DNA from: an uncultured bacterium
Lineage (GTDB): Bacteria > Cyanobacteriota > Vampirovibrionia > Obscuribacterales > Obscuribacteraceae
DNA length: 54,693 nucleotides
Assembly: GCA_913063055.1 (NCBI GenBank)
Contig: CAJXZK010000002.1
Location: 1-54,693, forward strand
Reading direction: 5' to 3'
The notes under the pieces were generated by a model. The model saw only the letters and a list, made by a program, of their open reading frames with translations. It made no database searches and was not told the origin of the DNA. This document shows, piece after piece, positions 34,201-42,365 of the stretch. Within the stretch, counting starts at the first letter, position 1, and every line of letters starts with the position of its first letter. The position numbers were made by a program, and so were the translations under genes.

Positions 34201-36007
34201 AGTCTTCAGCCGAAGCTAGAATCAACTCTTCTATGGCATAACCATACAAGTCAGCATAAGATTTGTTGACAGAGAGATAGCGATTGTCACTATCGATTTT
34301 AGCGATGCCTTCCACAGCATTCTTCATGGCAACGTTTATATCAAGAAGCTCTATTTCTGCCGCTTTTCTATCTGTTATGTCATAGGCAACCGCATAAATA
34401 AGGCCGTTATGAACCGGCGTGGCACTCCAGAGTAACCAGCAGATAGAGCCATCTTTGCAGACATAACGGTTCTCGAAGTTGACAACACTCGTTCCCAAAA
34501 GCAAGTCTTGACGCTTCGTCTCAGTGGGTTCTAAATCATCGGGATGAATAAACTCTCGGTAGGGCTTTGCCATCAGCTCTTCGATGCTATAACCTAACTT
34601 CTCGCTCCAGGCTGAATTGATGCGCTTAAAGTAGCCATCTTCAGAGGCAATACAGAACAAGTCGTGGGACAAGTTGAAATAAATATTGGCTTCATTCAGC
34701 TCTTTAGTGCGTTCAATTACCTTATGTTCAAGATCGGCCTGAGCGGCCTTCAATTCGTCTTCTGCGCCTTTCAACTGCGTAACGTCAGAACAAAAAGCAA
34801 TGATGCCTTGAATCACTCCATTTTCATCGCGATAAGGCATTTTGTCAGTATGGAGCCAACGCACAGAGCCATCACCCCGGCGAACAATTTCGACAATACC
34901 GAGCTTGGGCTTACCAGAGTTGATTACTTCGAGATCATCCAAAAAATATTGCTCAGACTCTTCTGGATAAAGGTCTTCAATCGACTTTCCCTCTAACTGA
35001 TCAAAAGTCACACCGAGGGTGTCACAGACCGCCTTGTTAACTTTGACGACACGGTTGTTTAGATCTTTGTACCAAACCATCGAAGGCATTGAGTCAAGAA
35101 TTACCTGCTCGTGGGCACGTTGCAAGCCCAACATGTCCTGCGCTCGCCGCCTCTCAAAGACAACTGAAAGGTGAGTGCCAATCTCTTCGATAGCGTTGAG
35201 AAAATACTTATCGGGGGCAGCACGCCGCACTCCAAAGAATTCGAACACAGCCAGAAGTCTCTGCCCGTTACGCACTGGAAAAGCAAAGCCTGAGTGAATC
35301 GCAGGAAGAGCGGGTAAGCCCCGCTGCTCAACGGCGATATTGTCGATAAATACTGGCGTGTTTTCATTGGCGGCTTTACCCGGCAGACCCTCACCCAATT
35401 GCAGATGGCAAGCCAGACTTTGTTGACGGAAAGCAGTGGCCGGCAAAGAAGAATAGAAAGCAATTTCAGAACATTGCAGAGCGTCGCCATCATCGCTGGG
35501 ATACCAGGCCTGGCCTATTTGCCAATTGGTCAACTGACAAATTCTTGAGATGCAATGCAAACTAATATCATCAATGCGCTCAAGCTCGCTGGCCTCGGCA
35601 ATAACCTCGACCACAAGGGCCAAAGCCTCCTCAATGCGGCGTCGTTCACTAACGTCGTAGCTAATACCGCGCATGGTTTTAGGTTCAAGACCATCAAAAT
35701 CGACATTGACTCGGTCAGAAAGCCAAATATATTGGCCATCGGCACACTTCATCCGGTAAATCACTTCATAGTGACTATTCTCACGGGTGACACTATCCTT
35801 GGCGCGCTGCACCTTGGGTAAATCTTCGGGATGGCAAATACTGGCAAAAAGTGTTGGGTCACCCATCCACTTTTCAACGGGGTAACCAAGCAAAGACACA
35901 GCATGTTGTGAAACAAAATGTATTTTTGATGTCTTGAAATCCGCTTCCCAAATAATTGCTTCAACTGAATTGAGAAGGGTCTCGAATTTAAGACTACTGT
36001 CATTCAT
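31292..36007 (-). CDS. Multi-PAS/GAF hybrid sensor histidine kinase with receiver and Hpt domains
   Basis: This 1571-residue cytoplasmic protein has no transmembrane segment. In order: PAS1 (~5-125, ending DVSERRR), GAF (~135-290), PAS2 (~300-415), PAS3 (~440-555), PAS4 (~560-675) and PAS5 (~685-805). Next come a coiled coil, HisKA with His857 (FVANISHEIRTP) and HATPase_c (NAVKF, DTGIGL and GGTGLGLSISK boxes). A degenerate receiver-like module (~1125-1275) begins QVVFLFSRSLDVQE and lacks the usual acidic pair. The true receiver has Asp1360 (LMDCQMPEMDG), and the Hpt domain has His1510 (AHQLKGLAV). This is a complete His-Asp-His phosphorelay in one chain, and the final acceptor would be a separate regulator. 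The OmpR-type regulator at 21479 and the receiver-GAF protein at 45283 are candidates in the window, not proven. It is 76 bases upstream of the acylase operon on the same strand. Confidence 0.95.
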   Translation of the reverse strand: MNDSSLKFETLLNSVEAIIWEADFKTSKIHFVSQHAVSLLGYPVEKWMGDPTLFASICHPEDLPKVQRAKDSVTRENSHYEVIYRMKCADGQYIWLSDRVNVDFDGLEPKTMRGISYDVSERRRIEEALALVVEVIAEASELERIDDISLHCISRICQLTNWQIGQAWYPSDDGDALQCSEIAFYSSLPATAFRQQSLACHLQLGEGLPGKAANENTPVFIDNIAVEQRGLPALPAIHSGFAFPVRNGQRLLAVFEFFGVRRAAPDKYFLNAIEEIGTHLSVVFERRRAQDMLGLQRAHEQVILDSMPSMVWYKDLNNRVVKVNKAVCDTLGVTFDQLEGKSIEDLYPEESEQYFLDDLEVINSGKPKLGIVEIVRRGDGSVRWLHTDKMPYRDENGVIQGIIAFCSDVTQLKGAEDELKAAQADLEHKVIERTKELNEANIYFNLSHDLFCIASEDGYFKRINSAWSEKLGYSIEELMAKPYREFIHPDDLEPTETKRQDLLLGTSVVNFENRYVCKDGSICWLLWSATPVHNGLIYAVAYDITDRKAAEIELLDINVAMKNAVEGIAKIDSDNRYLSVNKSYADLYGYAIEELILASAEDCTYGEDHGKWQRCYKAMLETGKAEVELLGLRKDGTLFHQQLTMVRATELNDKFTGYYVFSKDISARKEVEASLQQSEARFNQLASHVPGGIYQYLHRRDGSFCFPYVSESCRNILEVEPEAMVADPSLAFSRLHPDDLPGMWQAIAEAYIGPTEFEWEGRLITQAGGIKWIRCTSSPEVLENGDVIFNGLITDITEKKQADEEIRKLNIDLQERVDRLALVNQELESLTQKLELACDAALEASKLKSEFVANISHEIRTPISAVIGMSELLLDTVLDSQQKQFTTMVKDSAQSLLAIINDILDFSKVEAGRVELDNVDFNILSLLEDCADLLGPAARKKDLALLTWVDPRLPATLCGDPVRIRQILLNLAGNAVKFTRRGEVVLKAELDTATQSEVGLVTVKFTVTDTGIGLSQSTRKRLFSPFVQADGSTTRKYGGTGLGLSISKLLVEMMSGTIDFTSEAGKGSSFWFAIPIGLAQDRTTLKQILTPRAQLIRDHQSLNSSANSASEQVVFLFSRSLDVQEIVASYLSIYGVKVRVVNTLDRLLSLLSEANGPAQEGCQLREARLMIYDMAMGRDLSDVRSATEGLDTTGQKVISGNFSPNSSPNEIESFQRFVRAISGADDQALPSLIVLGGSEIPSIGAYSSSSAYIGHLQKPFRLFEFLSEVEKSYTGVSNLQAVLAAVAPSRSSVASSSLPKLIQSNVISGQRILIAEDNTVMQELALRQVQRLGLVADLVANGKEALAAFRSGLYSLILMDCQMPEMDGYEATLSIRKDEAVRGGHIPVIAMTASAMKGDRENCIAAGMDDYLSKPVGQEQLFRLLEKWLLPHTVSRGVEIADTHVSGHNKPAEKPLEEIPINCEELAALYGLGDLKRLINSFSAECEELLSSIRLAVEGGNESETIRLAHQLKGLAVVMTADGLSRSALALETSAKRGEVDQLPVLTEKLAQELSTVLAYIESRKSSAIFS

Positions 36008-36130
36008 CGGACATAATATCCATCATTTAAGATACTTCAGGAAGTTATTCAATACTAAGATGATAGCTGACTACACTATTATAGAGTTGCTATTAAGCGT
36101 AAATTGCTGATTTAACGTACGGGAGACTCT

Positions 36131-37465
36131 ATGGCAGACGCTCGTACCAGAGTGCTGGTACTGCTCCTAGCCTATTTTGTTGTAAGGCTACCCTGGCTCT
36201 TTTTAGTGCCAATGAAAGAAGCGCCAGATGAATACGCCCATTTTTGGATTCTGCGCTTTCTCACTGAGCATCTAAGACTGCCAGAGGCGGCAGAAGTCTT
36301 GGCTGGCGGCCCTTCGGCGGTCTACGGCTCTTATCCGCCCTTTGGCTACATCCCCCACGTTCTCACTTCGCTAATTGGCGCCAAGCTTGCCCCAGCTGTC
36401 GACATTTCACTTTGCTCGCGCTTCGGCAGCCTGCTTGTGGGCGCCACCCTGATCCCCTGCGCTGACTATTTTGGCCAGCTGCTATTTAGCCGCTCGCGCC
36501 TCTTTGCCTTAGCTCTGCCCCTGCTAATTGTTTTCCATCCGCAGCTAGTCTTCGTCAATGCCTACGCCAATTGTGATACCACCACTGCCGCACTAGCAGC
36601 CGTGACCCTGGTGCTGCTAAGCAAAATCTTGCTTCAGGGCCTTCAGCTCAAGTACAGTTTGATTTTAGGCCTGGTGCTCGGCTGGCTAGCCCTGACTAAA
36701 TATTCTGGCTACTCAATGTTTCCAACCGCGGCCCTGGCAATTCTTCTAGCGGCCTGGCTACATCGCACAAAGCTTACAACCTTCCTTCTCAATTGCGCTG
36801 TTGTAGCGGCATCGGCTCTCGGCCTCAGTGTCTGGTGGTTCATTCGTAATGCCGCCATATTTGATGGCGACTACCTCGGCACTAAGACCATGTATCACAC
36901 CTGGGCTGTCACTTTCAAAAGAGAATTAGTCTTTCACAAAAGCGCCTGGACATTTTTGAAAGACCACCGCTGGTGGCGCACCATCATTTATTCGTACTGG
37001 GGCTATTTTGGCTACATGACCCAAGAAATGGCTCGGCCACTGTACATCGTCTATCAAAGCATTATGGCCGTGAGCATGATAGCAGCACTGTCTCGGGTAC
37101 CCAAAGCAGTACAAGCAGTTAAGGCACTAAAGACAGTGCCAAATCTAATTGCCAGCCTCAACAAAGACGCAGCAATACCAGCAGTTTGGTTCACTCTCAT
37201 TGCCAGCTTTGCCATTAACTTAGGGGCCATGGTTTATGCCTCAATGGCAAACTTTGGCCTGGCCCAGGGGCGCTATTTATTCCCCAATGAAATACCAATT
37301 ATGGCCATGCTTCTAGGCGGTCTCTACCTCTTACCAAATGCCTGGCGAAACAAAGCCGCAGCCCTCTTCGTTGCTTTCAACACCGTGGCCTGCATTTATC
37401 AGTTCTTCAAGCTATACAGCCTGCCTGGCTATGCGTTCAATTTCGTTAGAACTTATGTGCAGTGA
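36131..37465 (+). CDS. GT-C-type integral membrane glycosyltransferase-like protein
   Basis: This 444-residue protein has a good ribosome binding site (GGGAGA, 7 bases before ATG). There are about 9-10 membrane helices. The first helix is followed by PDEYAHFWILRFLTEHLRLP, where Asp33-Glu34 and His37 lie in the first outer loop; this is the DE(x)nH motif position of GT-C enzymes that use polyprenyl-phosphate sugars. YPPFGYIPHVLTS matches the HPPLYY-type segment of DUF2142/PMT-like proteins, and ALTKYSGYSMFP and AYANCDTTTAALAA match their later helices. It probably transfers a sugar from a lipid carrier to a glycan, lipid or protein outside the cytoplasmic membrane. It stands alone and is divergent from the large kinase gene. 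Confidence 0.82.
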   Translation: MADARTRVLVLLLAYFVVRLPWLFLVPMKEAPDEYAHFWILRFLTEHLRLPEAAEVLAGGPSAVYGSYPPFGYIPHVLTSLIGAKLAPAVDISLCSRFGSLLVGATLIPCADYFGQLLFSRSRLFALALPLLIVFHPQLVFVNAYANCDTTTAALAAVTLVLLSKILLQGLQLKYSLILGLVLGWLALTKYSGYSMFPTAALAILLAAWLHRTKLTTFLLNCAVVAASALGLSVWWFIRNAAIFDGDYLGTKTMYHTWAVTFKRELVFHKSAWTFLKDHRWWRTIIYSYWGYFGYMTQEMARPLYIVYQSIMAVSMIAALSRVPKAVQAVKALKTVPNLIASLNKDAAIPAVWFTLIASFAINLGAMVYASMANFGLAQGRYLFPNEIPIMAMLLGGLYLLPNAWRNKAAALFVAFNTVACIYQFFKLYSLPGYAFNFVRTYVQ

Positions 37466-37492
37466 TTGGTTATCACCGAATTCAGCGAAAGG

Positions 37493-37657
37493 CTATCTAA
37501 TCCCGCCCCTAATTGCCGGCGGACCAAAATCACCGATAAGAGGTTTAAGCGTTGCTAGGTATATTGCCAATCCGCACACTAGCCCCACACCCACCACCAT
37601 CGAAGGAAATAGTCGTCGCTCGTGAGTTAGAAGGTAAAGTCTGAATTTATCTCGCAC
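37493..37657 (-). CDS. Possible 54-residue single-span membrane protein, or gene remnant
   Basis: Inside the 367-base gap between the glycosyltransferase and the next gene, a minus-strand frame opens after a TAA near 37730 and runs to TAG 37493-37495. The only usable start is GTG 37657. The product has a basic N-terminus (RDKFRLYLLTHERRLFPS), one membrane helix (MVVGVGLVCGLAIYLATL) and a short tail (FGPPAIRGGIR). No clear ribosome binding site is visible. It could be a true small membrane protein or the 3' end of a decayed larger gene. The rest of the gap shows nothing convincing. Confidence 0.35.
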   Translation of the reverse strand: MRDKFRLYLLTHERRLFPSMVVGVGLVCGLAIYLATLKPLIGDFGPPAIRGGIR

Positions 37658-37832
37658 AGATGGTTCACCAACGACTCTAAAGAAACAAGCAAGAACTATA
37701 CTGGCGCGCCGATCTGCCGCATATCTTTACCATCATACAGCTCAGCGCTTAATCTAGGGCAGAGCCGCCCAAGACCTCCCGAATAACGCCATGTGCAAGA
37801 CCGGTATATGATTGAGAAGAGGAGTACCGACC

Positions 37833-38411
37833 ATGAGCAAATCAACAATATCAAGACTAGAACAAATCCCGCAGGGCTGGTGGCTATCTGGCAGCCATCC
37901 TGCCGAATACACCGCCGGATTAGACAAGACACAAGCTCATAGCGGCTCGCAAAGCGCATCCCTCGTTAATCGAGTAGATGCACCCTCACCTGAGGGCTTT
38001 GCCACACTTATGCAGGAAGCCTGCGCCAGCAACTATGCGGGCAAACGAGTAAGAATGAGTGCCTGGCTCAAAACTGAAGACGTACAGTCATGGGCATCTC
38101 TTTGGCTAAGCGTGTATGGCTCAGGTGGTCGCCTGAACGTATCATTCGATAATATGTGCGATAGAACCATCACCGGTACCAACGCCTGGGAGAAATTCGA
38201 TATCGTTTTAGATGTGCCACTAGACGCTACAAAATTAGGCTTTGGAGCCATTCTTGCAGGAGTCGGGCAACTCTGGGTAGATGATTTTACTTTCGAAGAA
38301 GTTGGTTCAGAAGTCGCGGTAACCGATTGCCCCTGCAGCGAAAGGCGCAAAGCACGAGCAGAAGATAACGTGCAATCTATGCCGACGAATCTCAGTTTTG
38401 ATGAAAGTTGA
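37833..38411 (+). CDS. Conserved beta-sandwich (jelly-roll-like) protein
   Basis: The ATG at 37833 follows GAGAAGAGGAG by 8 bases, a better start than the in-frame TTG at 37812; the product has 192 residues. It matches a conserved module I recall as the C-terminal part of some AraC/MerR-type regulators and as a stand-alone protein: GWWLSGSHPAEYTAG, GFATLMQEACASNYAGKRVRMSAWLKTEDV, NMCDRTITGTNAWEKFDIVLDVP and GQLWVDDFTFEEV. The fold is like a carbohydrate-binding beta-sandwich. Here it has no DNA-binding domain. The C-terminus carries two Cys (CPCSERRK) and a polar tail. The ligand is unknown. No operon partner is visible. Confidence 0.75.
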   Translation: MSKSTISRLEQIPQGWWLSGSHPAEYTAGLDKTQAHSGSQSASLVNRVDAPSPEGFATLMQEACASNYAGKRVRMSAWLKTEDVQSWASLWLSVYGSGGRLNVSFDNMCDRTITGTNAWEKFDIVLDVPLDATKLGFGAILAGVGQLWVDDFTFEEVGSEVAVTDCPCSERRKARAEDNVQSMPTNLSFDES

Positions 38412-38453
38412 ATACAGCACTCTATTAAACAATTACATTAGAAGCTGGGTACT

Positions 38454-39134
38454 TCATTCGTGCACGTAAGCCCAGTTTTTAATTGGCTCTACGGAGCCGC
38501 CATAATCATGTTCTGGATATTTTTCAGTTGGCAAATAGTAGAAGACATCCCAGTTCAATATACCAATCGAACAGGGCACGCTGAGTTCCCAGGTAGCAAC
38601 TAAGTGGTCGGGCCCGGGCTCTCTTGTTGATACCTTGTATTCGTAGTCCGGGTATGCTCCCATCCCGGTGTGGGGAACCTCCTTAAGGTAGCCAGGCACC
38701 AGCTCATCTAACTTAGCCGGTGGTTTACCATGCTCCTTTTCGAAGCGCAAAATTGCAGCAATGAGAGGCCTAGAACGTTCAGCCAATGCTTCGAACTGTT
38801 TTGTTCTTATGACATTACTGGATACCATACCGCAGTAAAGAAATACCATAGCAAGTATGCTAATCAAAAGTGTTCGGAGTGCTGTGCTGCGAACACTCTT
38901 GAACAAAAGCGCGAATAAAGCGCCGAGAAAAGTTACCATGCAAAATAAAAAAAGCAGACCGGTGCCCATGAGTAGAGACTGCATAATCACAAACGAGGTG
39001 CGTCTCTCAATAGGTAAACCTATAAGAAGCTCACTAGAAATAGGAAGCAGGCAGAGAAGCACGGAACCAGCCACGAGTAGTGTCAATCCAGCTCGACTAA
39101 ATAATGGCTTTTTGACTGATGGTGACTCTGGCAT
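38454..39134 (-). CDS. Membrane protein of unknown function with C-terminal soluble domain
   Basis: This 226-residue protein starts at ATG 39134 with GAGG 6 bases upstream. It has three N-terminal membrane helices: LTLLVAGSVLLCLLPI, MQSLLMGTGLLFLFCMVTFL joined to GALFALLF, and LLISILAMVFLYCGMV. A ~110-residue domain follows outside or at the membrane. That domain contains FEKEHGKPPAKLDELVPGYLKEVP, a pattern shared with the soluble part of type II secretion/type IV pilin-like proteins (helix, then PxxLxxLVPxYL). The resemblance is local only. It is convergent with 37833-38411. No function is assigned. Confidence 0.7.
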   Translation of the reverse strand: MPESPSVKKPLFSRAGLTLLVAGSVLLCLLPISSELLIGLPIERRTSFVIMQSLLMGTGLLFLFCMVTFLGALFALLFKSVRSTALRTLLISILAMVFLYCGMVSSNVIRTKQFEALAERSRPLIAAILRFEKEHGKPPAKLDELVPGYLKEVPHTGMGAYPDYEYKVSTREPGPDHLVATWELSVPCSIGILNWDVFYYLPTEKYPEHDYGGSVEPIKNWAYVHE

Positions 39135-39235
39135 TTAAGGCCTCACTATAATCTGACTAAAATTCATTGTACGAGATATTCCAGGCGGATATGATCGCCC
39201 CTAGCCCTGCCAGTCAGACAATCACCTCACCAAAA

Positions 39236-42200
39236 TCAAGACACCAACTTAAATGTCGATATACCATTGCTCTTAGTCACTTGAATTTGCACGGGGAACA
39301 TCTCACGCACATCAGCAATGTGAGTAATCACCAGCACCCGCGAAAAGTCAGTCTGAATCAAGCGAATGGCCTTCACTAGCCGCTCGCGACTGCCGTCATC
39401 TTGCGAGCCAAAGCCTTCATCAATGATTAGAGTTTCGAGCTTTGCCCCAGCTCTTCGAGCAAGCAAGCGCGACAAAGCAATGCGCAAAGCGAAGTTGACT
39501 TTGAAAGCTTCGCCACCAGAATAAAGCTCATAACTGCGGGTGCCAACTTCATCACCAATGACTAGATCAAGAGTCTCAGCCATGGTGCCAGACTTGGTCT
39601 TAGTCTGTGTAATCAAAGCAATATGCATCTTATTGTCAGTCAAGCGACTAAGTATACGATTAGCTTCATTTTCAATTTCAGGAATAGCATTCTCGATAAT
39701 GACTGCCTGAATGCCCTTCTTACCAAACACTTCAACTAGGTAGGCATAATCGTCCATCTCTTCGCGCAGAAGAGTCATCTCTTGCAGGCGCGCGGCTAAG
39801 CGAGTCAATTCGTCAGAAAGAGCATGGCTGCGCGATGACAGCACCGCCACTTTGCGTCCTGACTCTTCTTTGAAGCCACGTACTTCATCTAAAGAGGGTT
39901 TGAGCCCTGCCAATGTTTTCTCGACCAAGTCTAAGTCTTTTAGCTGCTCCTTCAGTTGCACCTGCTCACTATCAACTTTGGCAATTTGAGCTTGCTTAGT
40001 TAAATACTCTCCCTGTAAGACCCCTAGCTGCTCGTCCAAGGCTGGCAATTCAGCCATGGCACGACTGAGGTCGCGGGATTTTTCAGTGGCCACAAATAGC
40101 TCTGACAGCCTTTGCTTAAGGCGAGCGTGTTCATTGCGATCATAAGAAAAAGTAGTGAGCTTTTGCAGCACTTCTTTTAACTCAAGGCGAATAGCCTGAC
40201 CGTATAATTCGCCACTCAACTCTGAGGCAATCTCTTCAATAGCTTTTTTCAGCTCTGGAATCTTGGCATTTACTTTAGCCAACTCTTCGGTATCTTTGGC
40301 GAGCTGCTGGTGCTTGCCTTCAATGTGCCGCTTCAAGCGAATTTGCGATTGCAGTGAGACATAGACAGCGGGGTCAAACTCTAACTTGTGCAATTCAGCT
40401 TTGACTGCCACTAAGCTCTCGCGCTCGACTTGAGCAAAGTTGTTCTGTGCTAGCTTTTCAGCGAGCTGTGCTTCAGCCAGATTGAGTTTTTGCTCACTGT
40501 CGCTGGCTCGAAGCAAGGCCTGTTGACGTTCGTTATATTGACCGATGCGCTTGTCTAAGTCTTTGCGACCTTCAAGTTCTTTGCGCATTTCAACATAGCG
40601 TACTCTCAACTCAGCTCTTTGATCGTTTAGCTTCTCCTTTTGCACATCCAGTTGATTGATCTCCAGATCCATCTCTTCGTTCTGCTTCAGATAACGCTCA
40701 ATTACCGCTGCTCTATCAACAATTGGGGCCGAGCAGAGAGGGCAGATAGATGAGTGTTCGTGCTCTTTTAGCTCTTTGATTTTTTCTAGATTCTCTCTTT
40801 GCCTGCCTCTGATTTCCTCAGCCTTAATGGCCAGGCTCTCCAAATCAGTCTTAATAGCGATGCCTGTTTTCTCAACCAGTTCAAACTCAGCTTCTAAACG
40901 CTCAAGGCGCTCTTTGAGCTGATCCAACTCAGCCCCTTCGGCCACCAGGCTGGCCTGCGATTGAGTCAGGGCAGCTAGCTCTTTAATAGCACCCTGCTTT
41001 TGGCCAAGCTCAGCTTCTAAGCGAATTTTTGCTTCTTGAATTGTCGAAGTAAGCTCGCTGACTCGGTTGGCTAGCTGACTATGAGCTTCTTGTTTTTGCG
41101 ACAAGACTGCTTCACTTTCAAGCAATTGGCGAAACTCAAGATATTGCGACTTTATTTTTTCACTGTCTTCAGTGTCACGCAGCAAACGCTCGCGGCTTTT
41201 CACGAGCTCACGATTCTCCACTTCGAGGCCTTCCAATTTAACTTCTAAGCGACTGCGCAGAGTAGCTAATTGGCCTGTAAGTTCCAGTTTTTTATCGCTG
41301 AGATCTTGTACTTCAAGAAAGACACTGTCTAACTTTTCTACAGCCGCCCTTACCTGATTGAACTCTGTCAGTTGAGCTTCGATATCCGAACTCTCACCAA
41401 TTAATTCGCCCAGCGATTTTTTCTTTTGTTCAATCGAAAGTTTTTGATCGTCAATGCGCTTCAAGGCATGATTAAGCTCCACAAGCTGCTTCTCGTTAGA
41501 AGATATAGTCACTTCAGTGAGCTTAAACTGCTGCAATTGAGCGGTGACTTCTTCAACTTGCTGTTCTATGTCGCGAGCCACAAGAACTAAATCATCATAT
41601 TCAATTTGAGAAGCACAAAGCTCGGTATGCACCTGGGCAAACTCAGCTTCTACTTGCCTTGCACCCGCTAGACTTCCTTCCAAAAATTCAATTTGCGCTT
41701 TGACACCGCGCAGTCTTTCGCGGGCTTCTTCTTGCAGGCGGTCAAAGTAAGAAAGGCCAAGAATTTCAGCCAATACCTGCTTGCGCTCGGACGGCAGGCG
41801 GGTGGTAAATTCTTCGGCTCTGCCCTGTTTCAGATAAGCACTGTTGATAAAAGTATCGTAGTCCATACGCAAAAGATCGCATATATGTTTGCCAGTTTCT
41901 TTCATACTGGCGGCTGTCAAACTATTCCAACGCAAGTCACCAGTCTGATCAGCTATTTGAAATTCAAGAGTGCCTTTAGAGGTGCCCTTGCCGCCAGCCT
42001 TACCCACTTGTTTCTGGCGAGAGCGACGTACGCGATAAAGCTGGCCTTCATGGCTGAAAACTATTTCTACCCACATCTCTTTCTCGCCCAGACGAACTAA
42101 CTCGTCTGAGCTTCCCCTGGCCTCTTCCCAGATGGCCCAGGTGACAGCATCAAGAATGGCAGACTTGCCAGCTCCATTCAGACCAGTCAAGCAAGCCACA

Positions 42201-42274
42201 GCAATGCCATTGAGGTCAAGAGTTGAGTCGGCATAACTCATAAAATTATGGAGGTGAACAGAGTTGAGAATCAT
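39236..42274 (-). CDS. sbcC: SbcC/Rad50-type DNA repair ATPase
   Basis: This 1012-residue protein has the Walker A motif GLNGAGKS (31-38) after the HNFMSYADSTLDL strand, then two long coiled-coil arms. Between them near residue 510 lies the zinc hook CPLCSAP (CxxC). The C-terminal ATPase half carries the signature YSGGEAFKVNFALRIALSRL and Walker B TLIIDEGFGSQD. SbcC/Rad50 works with the SbcD/Mre11 nuclease to process hairpins and double-strand ends. Here sbcD is not next to it, although the pair is usually adjacent. The start is ATG 42274 with AAGAG 4 bases upstream. The divergent region to the spermidine-synthase-like gene is only about 90 bases. Family confidence is high. Confidence 0.95.
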   Translation of the reverse strand: MILNSVHLHNFMSYADSTLDLNGIAVACLTGLNGAGKSAILDAVTWAIWEEARGSSDELVRLGEKEMWVEIVFSHEGQLYRVRRSRQKQVGKAGGKGTSKGTLEFQIADQTGDLRWNSLTAASMKETGKHICDLLRMDYDTFINSAYLKQGRAEEFTTRLPSERKQVLAEILGLSYFDRLQEEARERLRGVKAQIEFLEGSLAGARQVEAEFAQVHTELCASQIEYDDLVLVARDIEQQVEEVTAQLQQFKLTEVTISSNEKQLVELNHALKRIDDQKLSIEQKKKSLGELIGESSDIEAQLTEFNQVRAAVEKLDSVFLEVQDLSDKKLELTGQLATLRSRLEVKLEGLEVENRELVKSRERLLRDTEDSEKIKSQYLEFRQLLESEAVLSQKQEAHSQLANRVSELTSTIQEAKIRLEAELGQKQGAIKELAALTQSQASLVAEGAELDQLKERLERLEAEFELVEKTGIAIKTDLESLAIKAEEIRGRQRENLEKIKELKEHEHSSICPLCSAPIVDRAAVIERYLKQNEEMDLEINQLDVQKEKLNDQRAELRVRYVEMRKELEGRKDLDKRIGQYNERQQALLRASDSEQKLNLAEAQLAEKLAQNNFAQVERESLVAVKAELHKLEFDPAVYVSLQSQIRLKRHIEGKHQQLAKDTEELAKVNAKIPELKKAIEEIASELSGELYGQAIRLELKEVLQKLTTFSYDRNEHARLKQRLSELFVATEKSRDLSRAMAELPALDEQLGVLQGEYLTKQAQIAKVDSEQVQLKEQLKDLDLVEKTLAGLKPSLDEVRGFKEESGRKVAVLSSRSHALSDELTRLAARLQEMTLLREEMDDYAYLVEVFGKKGIQAVIIENAIPEIENEANRILSRLTDNKMHIALITQTKTKSGTMAETLDLVIGDEVGTRSYELYSGGEAFKVNFALRIALSRLLARRAGAKLETLIIDEGFGSQDDGSRERLVKAIRLIQTDFSRVLVITHIADVREMFPVQIQVTKSNGISTFKLVS

Positions 42275-42365
42275 CGCACTCTTACTGGCAGAGTTCTAAG
42301 CTTATCAGCCCAGAGCTGAAAAGCAGCTAAGACTGGTAGATATAGTTCTATACTTACGACTGTTT

